NCBI GenBank assembly: GCA_020073445.1
Contig: JAIQFE010000001.1
Location: 62,001 to 126,000 of the forward strand
Length of the DNA stretch: 64,000 nucleotides
Direction: 5' to 3'
Origin: Terriglobia bacterium
Lineage (GTDB): Bacteria; Acidobacteriota; Terriglobia; Bryobacterales; Bryobacteraceae
Shown here: positions 1 to 8,390 of the stretch, one piece after another
How the letters are laid out: the number at the start of each line of letters is the position of its first letter
Position numbering within the stretch: position 1 is the stretch's first letter
Notes under the pieces: model-generated
The model's input: only the letters and a program-made list of their open reading frames with translations
What the model was told of the DNA's origin: nothing
Databases searched by the model: none
Translations under genes and position numbers: made by a program

Positions 1-853
1 GCCCGTCCTCGAAGACGATCTTTTGATGCTGGTGGCCCTGCACCAGGTGTTTGACGCCCAGCGCGGCGACGTAGCTGCTTAAGAGCTGCTCTGCGCTTCG
101 TTGAGGAGCCTCGATCTCGAACTTCCCTGGGTCAAACCATGCTTTGCCGCCGGGGCCTTCGTCGCCTATGCGAGCCTCGAGCATCGAGTTCGCGTCGATG
201 AGCTGCGGGCTGCCGAATCCATCCTTGCCGATGCCGTTCTGGAAATCAGTGGTGAGCTGTGCGATGGTCCGGCCGCTGGTGTTGCCGCCGTGCGAGAAGA
301 ACCAATCGTCCACGCGAGCACCGAACGGCAGTGAGCAAAGGAATTGCCCTACGTCTCCACGGCACGCGGCGACCTCCTTGGTTACGAGCCCGGCGTCGCG
401 AATGTCCTGAGCGAAATCCTTCACCTTCTTCTCGGTGGGATCCGCGAGGAACTCCGCTTCATGATTGCCCATCAGCGTGATCACTTGACCGCCGCTCCCG
501 GCCGCTGCTTTGCGCAAAGCGGCTGTCAGTTGGACAACCTTGAGCGAGTGCGACCCTTTGTCGACGAGATCGCCGGTGAACACGAGTACGGCTTTGCCGG
601 CGATCCATCTCACCGCATCCGGATCCGCCGCCTCCGCGTTGGCGGGGCGTTCGATGATCTTCGCCGCAGCGAGCAGCTTCACCAAGCGGGCGTAGTCGCC
701 GTGCACGTCGCCGATGGCGAAAATATCTTCTCCGGTGTCGATCTGCACGATGGCCGGGTGTTTCGCCCAGTCGCGCGCGACTTTGCTCTCGGCGGACGCA
801 CTCCAGGTCCCGATGCAAAGCAGCAGAACCAGTCCCGTGCAGCGAAATCGCAC
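1..853 (-). CDS. calcineurin-like metallophosphatase, secreted (3' end outside window)
   Basis: Predicted periplasmic metallophosphoesterase. Reading the minus strand from a GTG at 853 gives a signal-peptide-like N-terminus (MRFRCTGLVLLLCIGTWS) followed by the five metal-binding blocks of the family in order: GDVHGDY, GDLVDKG, GNHE, SHGG and GHQH. The frame stays open to base 1, so the C-terminus is missing. The arrangement resembles Shewanella-like (Shelph) phosphatases, but the substrate cannot be told. The GTG lies 3 bases after the TAA of the TonB receptor gene (857-3310), so translation is probably coupled. There is no ATG before the GNHE block, so GTG is the only start that keeps the first two metal motifs. 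Confidence 0.88.
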   Translation of the reverse strand, partial: MRFRCTGLVLLLCIGTWSASAESKVARDWAKHPAIVQIDTGEDIFAIGDVHGDYARLVKLLAAAKIIERPANAEAADPDAVRWIAGKAVLVFTGDLVDKGSHSLKVVQLTAALRKAAAGSGGQVITLMGNHEAEFLADPTEKKVKDFAQDIRDAGLVTKEVAACRGDVGQFLCSLPFGARVDDWFFSHGGNTSGRTIAQLTTDFQNGIGKDGFGSPQLIDANSMLEARIGDEGPGGKAWFDPGKFEIEAPQRSAEQLLSSYVAALGVKHLVQGHQHQKIVFEDG

Positions 854-856
854 TGC

Positions 857-3310
857 TTAGCGTCTGGGAGCGAAGCCCACCGTCAACGTGGCCATGATGC
901 TGCGTCCTGGCAGCAGAGTCAGAAGATCGCCACCGTTGGGCGTGAAAGGCGCGGCCGAGGTTGGCTTAAGGGCCGGGGCGATACCCGTAATGCTATGGTC
1001 GTCGAACAGATTGTTGACGGCCAGCCCCAATCTGCTTCCCCTCAGGAACGACGAATTCTTCACGGTGTAATTGAGAAACAGGTTGGAGACGCTCCAGGGA
1101 GCGATCGGGATCGCCTGATTCACGCTCCCGTTATCGTTGTACATCTTGCCGATCCGTTTACTCAGCAACCCTACATCCCAGTTCTTCTCCTGCCAGGTCA
1201 GGCCCGCCGTCTCCGTATAGCCCGGCGCATTGGCCACCCATAAACCGGTATCGGAGTACCTCGCGGAGCCCAGCGTTCCGTTGAGGTACAGGCTGAGTCC
1301 GCGACGAATGAAGATCGTGCTCTCCGCTTCGATTCCCTTCGTGTTCGAAGGACCGGTGAGCACATATATCAATTCTGTTTGGCTGGTCGGATCGTTAATC
1401 GCCGAGTAGGGATTGTCGAAATGAATGAAGTACCCGTCCACATCCAGAGTCCACCGGTTGAACTTAATGACCGAACCAATCTGGTAGGTCTTCGCCACGG
1501 TCTGATTCGGCGGCGTTTTTACCGTGCCAGCGGGCACATCGAATACGTTGGTCGGCGGGATCTGGCTGCCCTCGCCGAACTGGGCATAGGCAGACCAGTT
1601 ACTTCGCAGCCGGTAGCGCGCAGCGACGGACGGCAGCCATTTATCGTATTGGACGCTGTGCGGATAGAATTGCACGCCGCCGATGCAGGTCTTGCTCTTA
1701 TCGAGGACGCCGCCCAGGCAACCGGCCTTACTGTTGTCCTGGTATTGCTCGAAGTGTTGGTCGTAGCGAGCGTCCTTGATACCGCCTGTGACAATCAGCC
1801 TCGATGTCGCTCTCCATTCGTATTCGGCGTACGGCTGATAGGTTTGCGTGATGAAGTGTTCGTGGAAGTTGGGCGTGGTAGCATTCGCCCAGTTAAACGG
1901 AGAGGACGCGTACTGATAGCGGTCGGTATAGGCCCAGTCGTACCAGATGCCCGTCCGGAAGGTCCCCCACCGTGACTCGTGACTCAACGTGACAATGTCA
2001 CCGATGTGGTTCGCGCCGTTGAGCTTGTCGACGCCGCTGGTGGTAGAAAGCTTCGTCAAATCCTTCTCGAGGTTTTGCTTGTTCCAGTACCGGTAAGTGC
2101 TCGCCTTATTGTCCAGCCTCCAACCATGACCCAGGTCGGTGTTGAGGCCGATGTATCCGAAGTCAGTCTGTATGTGATAGAAGCTGTAGCCGTAGTAGTA
2201 AGGGCTGGTCGGATCCCCATTCAGCAGAAAGTTGTCTCCGAATTGCGCCACTTGAGCCCGATTCGGCTGGTTGGTATCGGGCGTGTTGTTCCACAGATCG
2301 ATGAGCCCGAAAAAGACCGTGAAGACCGTCTTATCGCTGAGCTTGTACTGGTACTTCGTCGATCCGGCGACTCGCTTCTGGTAGTTGTAAGTCTGGTATC
2401 CGTCCGACAGCAGCTGGTGAAGGTCGATCCAGAGGCTCGACTTCTTGTCTTGCTTGAGGCCAAACTGTCCGGAGTCCATACTCAGATCGAACATGCGAGT
2501 GTTAAAGGACCCGTAGGATGCGGAGGCCCTGATTCCCGGGCTCGATTGCAGGTCCGGGGAGAGCAGGTGAATCGATCCGCCAAAGTTGGATGGACCAACC
2601 GAAGAGGCTAACCCAGGGCTGCGGTCGAAGTCCGTGCCGCCAATCCACTGGCCCGGAAAAAACGCCCAAGAGTGATGCGAGGGGTCGTTCGTATCTTGGA
2701 ACGGGATGCTGTCGTAACTTATCGTGTATTGTTTGTCCGCGAAGCCCCGGAAATACGTCTTGCCCTGACCGAGCCCCACTCCGTTGGAGTTGACACTGAA
2801 CGTGCCGGGAGCCATCTGGACGACTTCATTAAAGTCCGCGAGCGGCGAAGCGAAATACTTGATGAAGTCTCCGCTGATCTCTGTTTTCGCTGAAGTCGCG
2901 TCCAGCGTGTTTCCAGAGGGCGCGAGCTGCGCCGCAAGTGAAGCCACCGCCTCGACCGTAACTGTCTGGGAGACGTTTCCGACGCTCAATGGAACAGTGA
3001 TATCCTCCGCTCCGGTCTCGGTAATTTGCTGCGCCGGCCGGCGGGAGGTGGCGAATCCAGCGGCCGTTGCCTCTAGCGAATAAGGGCCGGCAGGCAGGTC
3101 AGCAGCTGAAAAACGGCCGTTCGCGTCGGTAGTGAGAGTGCGAATTGCACCGGTCGATTCGTTCTTCAACGTCACGGCCGCATTCGGGACCGCTTTCCCT
3201 GCTTGATCCAAAATGGTGCCAGCTAAGGACGCTGCGCGCGATTGCGCGGGCAATCCTAAGATGCAGAGAGCGGCTAGTGCAAATAGACACGTCGACCGTA
3301 CGGATCGCAT
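857..3310 (-). CDS. TonB-dependent receptor with carboxypeptidase-regulatory-like domain
   Basis: Outer-membrane active-transport receptor of 817 aa. Residues 1-26 form a signal peptide. Residues about 28-110 are a carboxypeptidase-regulatory-like beta-sandwich (AGTILDQAGKAVPNAAVTLK, then DANGRFS). A plug domain follows at about 125-260, and the rest is beta-barrel with alternating aromatic strands (TWQEKNWDVGLL, LNYTVKN). The start is an ATG with AGGAG about 9 bases upstream. The substrate is unknown; this architecture in Acidobacteriota and Bacteroidota is usually tied to glycans or metal chelates. The metallophosphatase gene follows 3 bases downstream. Confidence 0.92.
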   Translation of the reverse strand: MRSVRSTCLFALAALCILGLPAQSRAASLAGTILDQAGKAVPNAAVTLKNESTGAIRTLTTDANGRFSAADLPAGPYSLEATAAGFATSRRPAQQITETGAEDITVPLSVGNVSQTVTVEAVASLAAQLAPSGNTLDATSAKTEISGDFIKYFASPLADFNEVVQMAPGTFSVNSNGVGLGQGKTYFRGFADKQYTISYDSIPFQDTNDPSHHSWAFFPGQWIGGTDFDRSPGLASSVGPSNFGGSIHLLSPDLQSSPGIRASASYGSFNTRMFDLSMDSGQFGLKQDKKSSLWIDLHQLLSDGYQTYNYQKRVAGSTKYQYKLSDKTVFTVFFGLIDLWNNTPDTNQPNRAQVAQFGDNFLLNGDPTSPYYYGYSFYHIQTDFGYIGLNTDLGHGWRLDNKASTYRYWNKQNLEKDLTKLSTTSGVDKLNGANHIGDIVTLSHESRWGTFRTGIWYDWAYTDRYQYASSPFNWANATTPNFHEHFITQTYQPYAEYEWRATSRLIVTGGIKDARYDQHFEQYQDNSKAGCLGGVLDKSKTCIGGVQFYPHSVQYDKWLPSVAARYRLRSNWSAYAQFGEGSQIPPTNVFDVPAGTVKTPPNQTVAKTYQIGSVIKFNRWTLDVDGYFIHFDNPYSAINDPTSQTELIYVLTGPSNTKGIEAESTIFIRRGLSLYLNGTLGSARYSDTGLWVANAPGYTETAGLTWQEKNWDVGLLSKRIGKMYNDNGSVNQAIPIAPWSVSNLFLNYTVKNSSFLRGSRLGLAVNNLFDDHSITGIAPALKPTSAAPFTPNGGDLLTLLPGRSIMATLTVGFAPRR

Positions 3311-3412
3311 AAAAGAGACTCCTGGATTGAATTGAATGAAAGTGATGATAGCGATTGGAAGTTACAAAAGACTTACAATCGTGCAAAAAGGGTGTGACGA
3401 GAGAGCGGTATC

Positions 3413-4402
3413 CTATTGCTGCGGCGCGTAATAGCCCTTGCGGTACTGAACGTGCACGCCCGCATCCATAGGAGCGGCAAGATCGAGCTTGACTCCCCGA
3501 TATCGCCCGTCGCGCGACGCGTTCGTGGGGTTGTATCCGAGCAGATAACGGCTACGCAACAATTGTCCGATCCGCGTGCTCACCTCGGGCAGGGTCCCCA
3601 GGTTCAGAACTGGGAAATGACGGCCACCGGTGATTTCGGCAAGATTGTCGAGGACTTGCGGGCCCTCGGCTTCCTCGCGCGAACCTTGCGAGGCGCCCTC
3701 GGGATCGAAAATCCCCATCGCGTAGAGCTGGACGTCGGCCTCCAGCATGTCGCCCTTGATCGCTGTAAACGTGCGCCGGCTGCGATTGTCGCCGCCATCG
3801 GAAACGATCACCAAGGCCTTTCGCTCATGGCGAGCCCCCTTCATCACGCCGAGCGCCATGTGAATCGCGTCGAACAGAGACGTCCGCCCATAGGGCCGGG
3901 CGTGGCTGATCTCGTGATAGAGCAGGTCGGTGTCCTTGGTAAACGGCACTGCCAGCCTGGGTCGATCATCGAATTCGATCAGGAAGAACTCATCTTCCGA
4001 ATTGGCAGTCCTGAAGAACGCTGCGGCGGCTTCGGATGACTTCTGCTTCTTGTTCCTCATGCTACCGCTCGAATCCAGCAACAAGCCGATGGACACTGGG
4101 GCATCGTCCTTCGCGAAATAACTGATCTCCTGTTCGGCTCCGTCCTCGTAGATCCGGAAGTCCTTCCGCTTCAGATCCATGATGGGAGCCCCCTCGCGAG
4201 TTGTAACCTGCGCGGGGATCAGCACCAGGGAACTGTCGACGCGAAGAGTCGGCTCCGGGAAACTGGTGTCGCTGGGCCGATGCTCACGAGACCGTGTCAA
4301 CACGATCTGGACGTTGGGCCCGTCTAAGTCAGACTGAAACGTAAGGGCAGGGAACAGGAGTAGGACGAACAACAACGAAGCTCGCAGACACCTCACAAGC
4401 AT
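3413..4402 (-). CDS. VWA-domain secreted protein (acidobacterial VWFA-related family)
   Basis: 329-aa exported protein. An N-terminal hydrophobic segment (residues 5-22) acts as signal or anchor. After a beta-rich stretch (about 56-100, DLKRKDFRIYEDGAEQ) comes a von Willebrand factor A fold with an intact MIDAS motif DSSGS (D110, S112, S114) and a later VSDGGDN segment. The family (TIGR03436-like) is greatly expanded in Acidobacteriota; its ligands are unknown and metal-dependent protein adhesion is the usual inference. The start ATG has GGAG 8 bases upstream. The gene lies between the TonB receptor and the multicopper oxidase on the same strand, with gaps of about 100 and 40 bases. Confidence 0.9.
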   Translation of the reverse strand: MLVRCLRASLLFVLLLFPALTFQSDLDGPNVQIVLTRSREHRPSDTSFPEPTLRVDSSLVLIPAQVTTREGAPIMDLKRKDFRIYEDGAEQEISYFAKDDAPVSIGLLLDSSGSMRNKKQKSSEAAAAFFRTANSEDEFFLIEFDDRPRLAVPFTKDTDLLYHEISHARPYGRTSLFDAIHMALGVMKGARHERKALVIVSDGGDNRSRRTFTAIKGDMLEADVQLYAMGIFDPEGASQGSREEAEGPQVLDNLAEITGGRHFPVLNLGTLPEVSTRIGQLLRSRYLLGYNPTNASRDGRYRGVKLDLAAPMDAGVHVQYRKGYYAPQQ

Positions 4403-4444
4403 TTCGCACTCCAGCTAGTTGGTGACCAAGTATCATATCACTTC

Positions 4445-5900
4445 TCACGTCACATTGAAGAGCAATTTGAATCCGTAATCCATGTGGAGTTGTTGATGGC
4501 AGTGGAAAAGTACTAGCCCGTCCATGGCCGGCGTGAAGTCCGCGTCGATTTTCTTGAACCCCTTCAGCGTCACGACGTCTTTGACCACGCCGCCTGTCGG
4601 CTTTCCGTGCACATTCGTCAGCTCAAAGCTGTTCCGATGCAGGTGAACCGGATGCGCGTCGTCAGTCTGGTTGTCGAAAGCCAGGCGGTATCGTTTCCCT
4701 TTGTGCAGGATCCTGGGCTCCGCCTTTTCATCGTAGACCTTGCCGTTTAGTGTCCACTGGTTGAAGCCTCCCGTCCCGCCGTTGATCTTCCCGATCACCA
4801 GGGGAATCACTTCATCTGGAGCTGGCGCCGTCCGGTTGTCACCGAAAAGTGTGTAATCCCACACACTCTTGGCGGGCTTGATCCAGCGCGGCTGGCCGGT
4901 TTTGTTGGCATACTCGACCACGATCCCCATACCATCCCGGCGGTCGTCATCCTTGGGAGTCCCCAGAATCCACACGCCCGGATTCTTCATCTCCACCACA
5001 GCATCGATCCGCTCGGCGGTTCCCAGATCGAGCACTTCTACGGCCTGCGGGTGCGGCACCGGATTGCCGTCCAGTGCGACAACCTGGAACATGTGGCCCG
5101 GGAGCGCGAGCTGGATATTCTCCGTCGCGCTGGCATTCAGAAAGTGAAACAGGACGCGTTGCCCTTCCTTGACGCGGACAGGCTCGCCGAACCCGAGACA
5201 TTTCCCGTTGATGGTGAAGCGCTGGTAGCCGATCTCCCAACCGTTCGGCTTGTCATTCTTCTTGAGCTCGGCCGCCAGCTCCGCCATTCTGGCCTTCTGC
5301 TGCGGATCCATCTCCTCGGCATCTTCCGCCGAGGTGTAGAAGGGTTCCCATTCGTGCGTCGCCAGGAAGATTTCCTGATCATAAGCGCCGGGCTGGCTCT
5401 TGGGCTCGACGTAAACGAATCCAAACTGCCCGGTGTAAGTTCCCCGGCTCAAATCCGACATGGCCATCACGTGCGAATGCACCCAGCGCGCGCCCGCCGG
5501 CTGCGGAGTCAAGCGATACCGCAAGTGCCCATTGGCCGGCACCACCAGACTCTTTTCCTCGGCGGCGCCATCGACGTCGGCGAGGATGATCTGGCCGTGC
5601 CAGTGGACCAGCTCCGGCGAATCTGTGTCGTTGAACAGGTCCACGGTGACCGGCACGCCTTCGCGCATCCGGATCAGGGGACCGGGAACGCTGCCGTTGG
5701 TACCCGAGCGTGCTGATGGTGTGGTCCTTGGCGATATCGACCAGCACCGGACCGATCCGCAGAGTGATATCAGCTGGACCAGAATCTGGAGTCGCTTTCG
5801 TTTCGGGAACGGTCCGGTTGCAGCTCCCCAGCAGCAGACCCATTCCTGCCGTGAGCCCGGAAACAAAGTTGCGACGTGTATGTGGAGTTGTGTCAGCCAT
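4445..5900 (-). pseudogene. multicopper oxidase, interrupted by a single-base frameshift near 5700
   Basis: The two parts read as one exported laccase-like copper oxidase. From the ATG at 5900 the protein has a Tat-type signal (RRNFVSGLTAG) with a Cys (LLGSC) and runs to TISTLGY. The continuation NGSVPGPL and the rest of the oxidase are in the next frame. Removing one C of the CC pair at 5699-5700 would join them as GYNGSVPG, the expected cupredoxin sequence. All four copper motifs survive downstream of the shift: HWHG, HSH, HPVHLH and HCHQQLH. Joined, the protein would be about 484 aa. This may be a true recent pseudogene or a base-call error; the perfect preservation of both halves favours an error or a very recent event. 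A start at 5866 in the downstream frame gives no convincing N-terminus. Confidence 0.85.
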
Positions 5901-5988
5901 AAGGAATCTCTTGCGCTTTTATTGTCGCGCCCCGCGGTATACTTGCCAACGGTATCGCAGGAGTTTCATCCATATGGGAGAACCAGTC

Positions 5989-7233
5989 ATGAAAACGCGC
6001 GTCTGGATATGGACATTTTCGGCTGGTCTCATGCTGATTCTTGTGGCCGTCGCCGGTCACGCACAGCAGCCCGCTCCCGCCAAAGGCAAGGCAGGAAAAG
6101 CGCCAACCGCGCCGCCAGCGATAAATTGGCCGTCGCCTCCTCTCGCTGACGGGCCGATCGTGCTCGACACCGGCATCCAGCATCAAATCCGGCTGATTGT
6201 GACCAAGGGATTCAACCAGCCCTGGAGCATGGCGTTTCTTCCCGACGGCGGCATCCTGGTCACGGAGCGTCCGGGGCGCTTACGCATCGTCCGGAACGGA
6301 GTGCTTGATCCGAACCCGGTCGCCGGCGTGCCGCAAGTGCAGGCGCAAGGCCTGGGCGGGCTGATGGACCTGGCGCTGCATCCACGCTTCAGCGAGAACC
6401 AGTGGATCTACTTCACGTATCACAAACCCGCCGGAACCGGCGCGGGCGTTATCACGCTCGCTCGAGGGCGATGGGACAGTGGCAAACTGACCGACGTGCG
6501 CGACCTGTTTTCGGCGATCCAGAGCGGCAATGCATCGCGGATCGTCTTTGGCCGCGACGGCATGGTCTATATGACCGTGGGCGTCGGAGATCCGCCGGCA
6601 GCGTCCGCCGCGCAGGATCCGAATGATTTAGCAGGTAAGGTGCTCCGGTTACGCGACGACGGAACCGTTCCTCCGGATAACCCCTTTGTGGGCCGCGCCG
6701 GCTACCGTCCGGAGATTTACACGCTGGGCCATCGCAATGCATTGGGACTCGCGGTCCAGCCGGACACCGGCGCGATCTGGGAATGCGAAGATGGACCGAA
6801 CGGCGGCGACGAGATCAACATCCTGCAGCCGGGCAAGAATTACGGATGGCCGGTAGTCAGCTTCGGCCGGTTCTATCTCGGACAACGTGTGTCGGACAAT
6901 CCGTGGAAGGAGGGGATGGAATTGCCCGTCGTATTCTGGGTCCCGGCCATCGCCATTTCCGGCATGACGTTCTACACCGGCGATAAATTCCCCAACTGGA
7001 AGAACAACGTCTTCGTTGGCGGCATGCGGCAGGGCGAAGTTCCGCGGTCCGGCCACCTAGAGCGGATCGATTTCAATGAAAAATGGGAGGAGCTTCATCG
7101 CGAGGGCATGCTCCGCGAGCTCCAGCAGCGCATTCGGGATGTTCGTCAGGGTCCCGATGGCTTCCTCTACTTACTGACCGCCGAAAACGAGGGCGCACTG
7201 ATGCGCATGGAACCCTTTACGGAGAAAAAGTAA
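5989..7233 (+). CDS. PQQ-dependent sugar dehydrogenase (GSDH family), exported
   Basis: Soluble aldose/sorbosone dehydrogenase-like six-bladed propeller, 414 aa, predicted periplasmic. The signal peptide spans residues 1-25. Family blocks include PWSMAFLPDGGILVTERPGR, LALHPRF, the calcium/PQQ-site block EDGPNGGDEIN, NYGWP and the C-terminal IRDVRQGPDGFLYLL. The ATG at 5989 is preceded by GGGAG; an in-frame ATG at 5974 with GCAGGAG is an alternative that adds five residues. A TATACT hexamer lies at 5938-5943, but I saw no good -35. It is the first gene of the plus-strand polycistron and the next gene overlaps its stop (TAATG). A paralogue lies at 15354-16550. Confidence 0.9.
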   Translation: MKTRVWIWTFSAGLMLILVAVAGHAQQPAPAKGKAGKAPTAPPAINWPSPPLADGPIVLDTGIQHQIRLIVTKGFNQPWSMAFLPDGGILVTERPGRLRIVRNGVLDPNPVAGVPQVQAQGLGGLMDLALHPRFSENQWIYFTYHKPAGTGAGVITLARGRWDSGKLTDVRDLFSAIQSGNASRIVFGRDGMVYMTVGVGDPPAASAAQDPNDLAGKVLRLRDDGTVPPDNPFVGRAGYRPEIYTLGHRNALGLAVQPDTGAIWECEDGPNGGDEINILQPGKNYGWPVVSFGRFYLGQRVSDNPWKEGMELPVVFWVPAIAISGMTFYTGDKFPNWKNNVFVGGMRQGEVPRSGHLERIDFNEKWEELHREGMLRELQQRIRDVRQGPDGFLYLLTAENEGALMRMEPFTEKK

Positions 7234-8330
7234 TGAAACCAGCTTTTGTAGCAATGGCGATGTTGATTCCCGCTTCGATCGCGCTCGCGCAAGGAAAGGG
7301 CGGCCCGCCGGCGCCGCCTCTGATGGAATGCGGCGTACATGGCGACATCGACATCATCTGCGGCACACGCTCGCCCGAAGATCTGGAGCTGACGCCCGAC
7401 GGCAAGTCGCTCATCGTCAGCCAGATGGTGAACGGTCCGGCAGGCACGGGAGTCGCGGGTCTCATGTTATTCGATCTCGCGAAGAAAACGTTTACCAAAA
7501 TGACGCCCACTTCGGATCCTCGCAAGGATTGGGGCGATCCCGCATGTCCCGGCCCTATCGGCGATGCGCTCCGGCCGCATGGAATTTCGCTGTTGAAGCG
7601 CAGCAACGGTGCGATTCAGGTCTTTGTGGTCAACCACGGCGGGCGCGAATCCATCGAAATGTTCGAGCTCAAGCAGTCCGGCGGAACATCGGATCTGATT
7701 TGGCATGGTTGCGTCGTCTCCAAAGAAGCCTTTAATGACGTCGCGGCCGAGCCCGATGGCGGATTCATTGCGACGCATCCCACCGCGCTTCAACCTCCTG
7801 CTCCTCCGGGCGGTCAAGTGAAGGGCCCGCCGACGTTCGACCTCTTCAGCGGTCAAGCTAGCGGGTATGTTTCGCACTGGATTCCCGGCAAGGGCGAAGT
7901 GGAATTGCCCGGCACCCGCGCGGGATATCCCAACGGCGTGCTGGTGAGCGCCGACGGACGCACCATGTACTTCAATGCCTGGACGGCCAAGGAGGTCCAC
8001 AAATACGATCTCAAGGCAGGAAGGGAAACTGGCAAGGTCAAGCTCGATTTCATGCCCGACAACATTTCCTGGACCAGCAAGAAGACCATGCTCGCTGCCG
8101 GCGTGAAGGGCGCGCGAGGAAATTGCCCGGCCAGCAGCAGCATTCCGTGCATCCAGGCATTCGGAATCGCCGAAATCGACCCGGGGAAGATGGCGTCGAA
8201 GACGGTCTTCGATTCCGAAGGCAAAGGTGCGCTGATCGGAGGCGTCTCCGAGGCGCTTCAGGTCGGCAACTCGATCTACATAGGAGCCTTCCAGGGCGAT
8301 CGAATCGTCAAAATCCCAGCCAAGAAGTAA
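7233..8330 (+). CDS. secreted beta-propeller protein, SMP-30/gluconolactonase-like
   Basis: 365-aa exported protein. The ATG shares its A with the TAA stop of the PQQ dehydrogenase and has GGAG 9 bases upstream, so the pair is translationally coupled. After a signal peptide (residues 1-19) the sequence has propeller-type repeats such as LELTPDGKSLIVSQMV, NDVAAEPDGGFIATH and GVLVSADGRTMYFNAW. It contains several paired cysteines (CGVHGDIDIICG; NCPASSSIPC) that fit disulfides outside the cytoplasm. The fold suggests an SMP-30/paraoxonase-type lactonase. Coupling to a sugar-oxidising dehydrogenase would suit hydrolysis of the lactone product, but this is inference; substrate residues cannot be assigned by eye. 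Confidence 0.75.
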   Translation: MKPAFVAMAMLIPASIALAQGKGGPPAPPLMECGVHGDIDIICGTRSPEDLELTPDGKSLIVSQMVNGPAGTGVAGLMLFDLAKKTFTKMTPTSDPRKDWGDPACPGPIGDALRPHGISLLKRSNGAIQVFVVNHGGRESIEMFELKQSGGTSDLIWHGCVVSKEAFNDVAAEPDGGFIATHPTALQPPAPPGGQVKGPPTFDLFSGQASGYVSHWIPGKGEVELPGTRAGYPNGVLVSADGRTMYFNAWTAKEVHKYDLKAGRETGKVKLDFMPDNISWTSKKTMLAAGVKGARGNCPASSSIPCIQAFGIAEIDPGKMASKTVFDSEGKGALIGGVSEALQVGNSIYIGAFQGDRIVKIPAKK

Positions 8331-8390
8331 CCCCGTGGCATCGGCGGGCCATTCGTGGGAACATCTTTGAGAAGATCCCAAGGAGTCTAC

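Noticed and set aside
344-1243. 299-codon plus-strand frame at the left edge
   Set aside because: The minus strand here encodes the metallophosphatase and the end of the TonB receptor; the plus frame shows no motifs.
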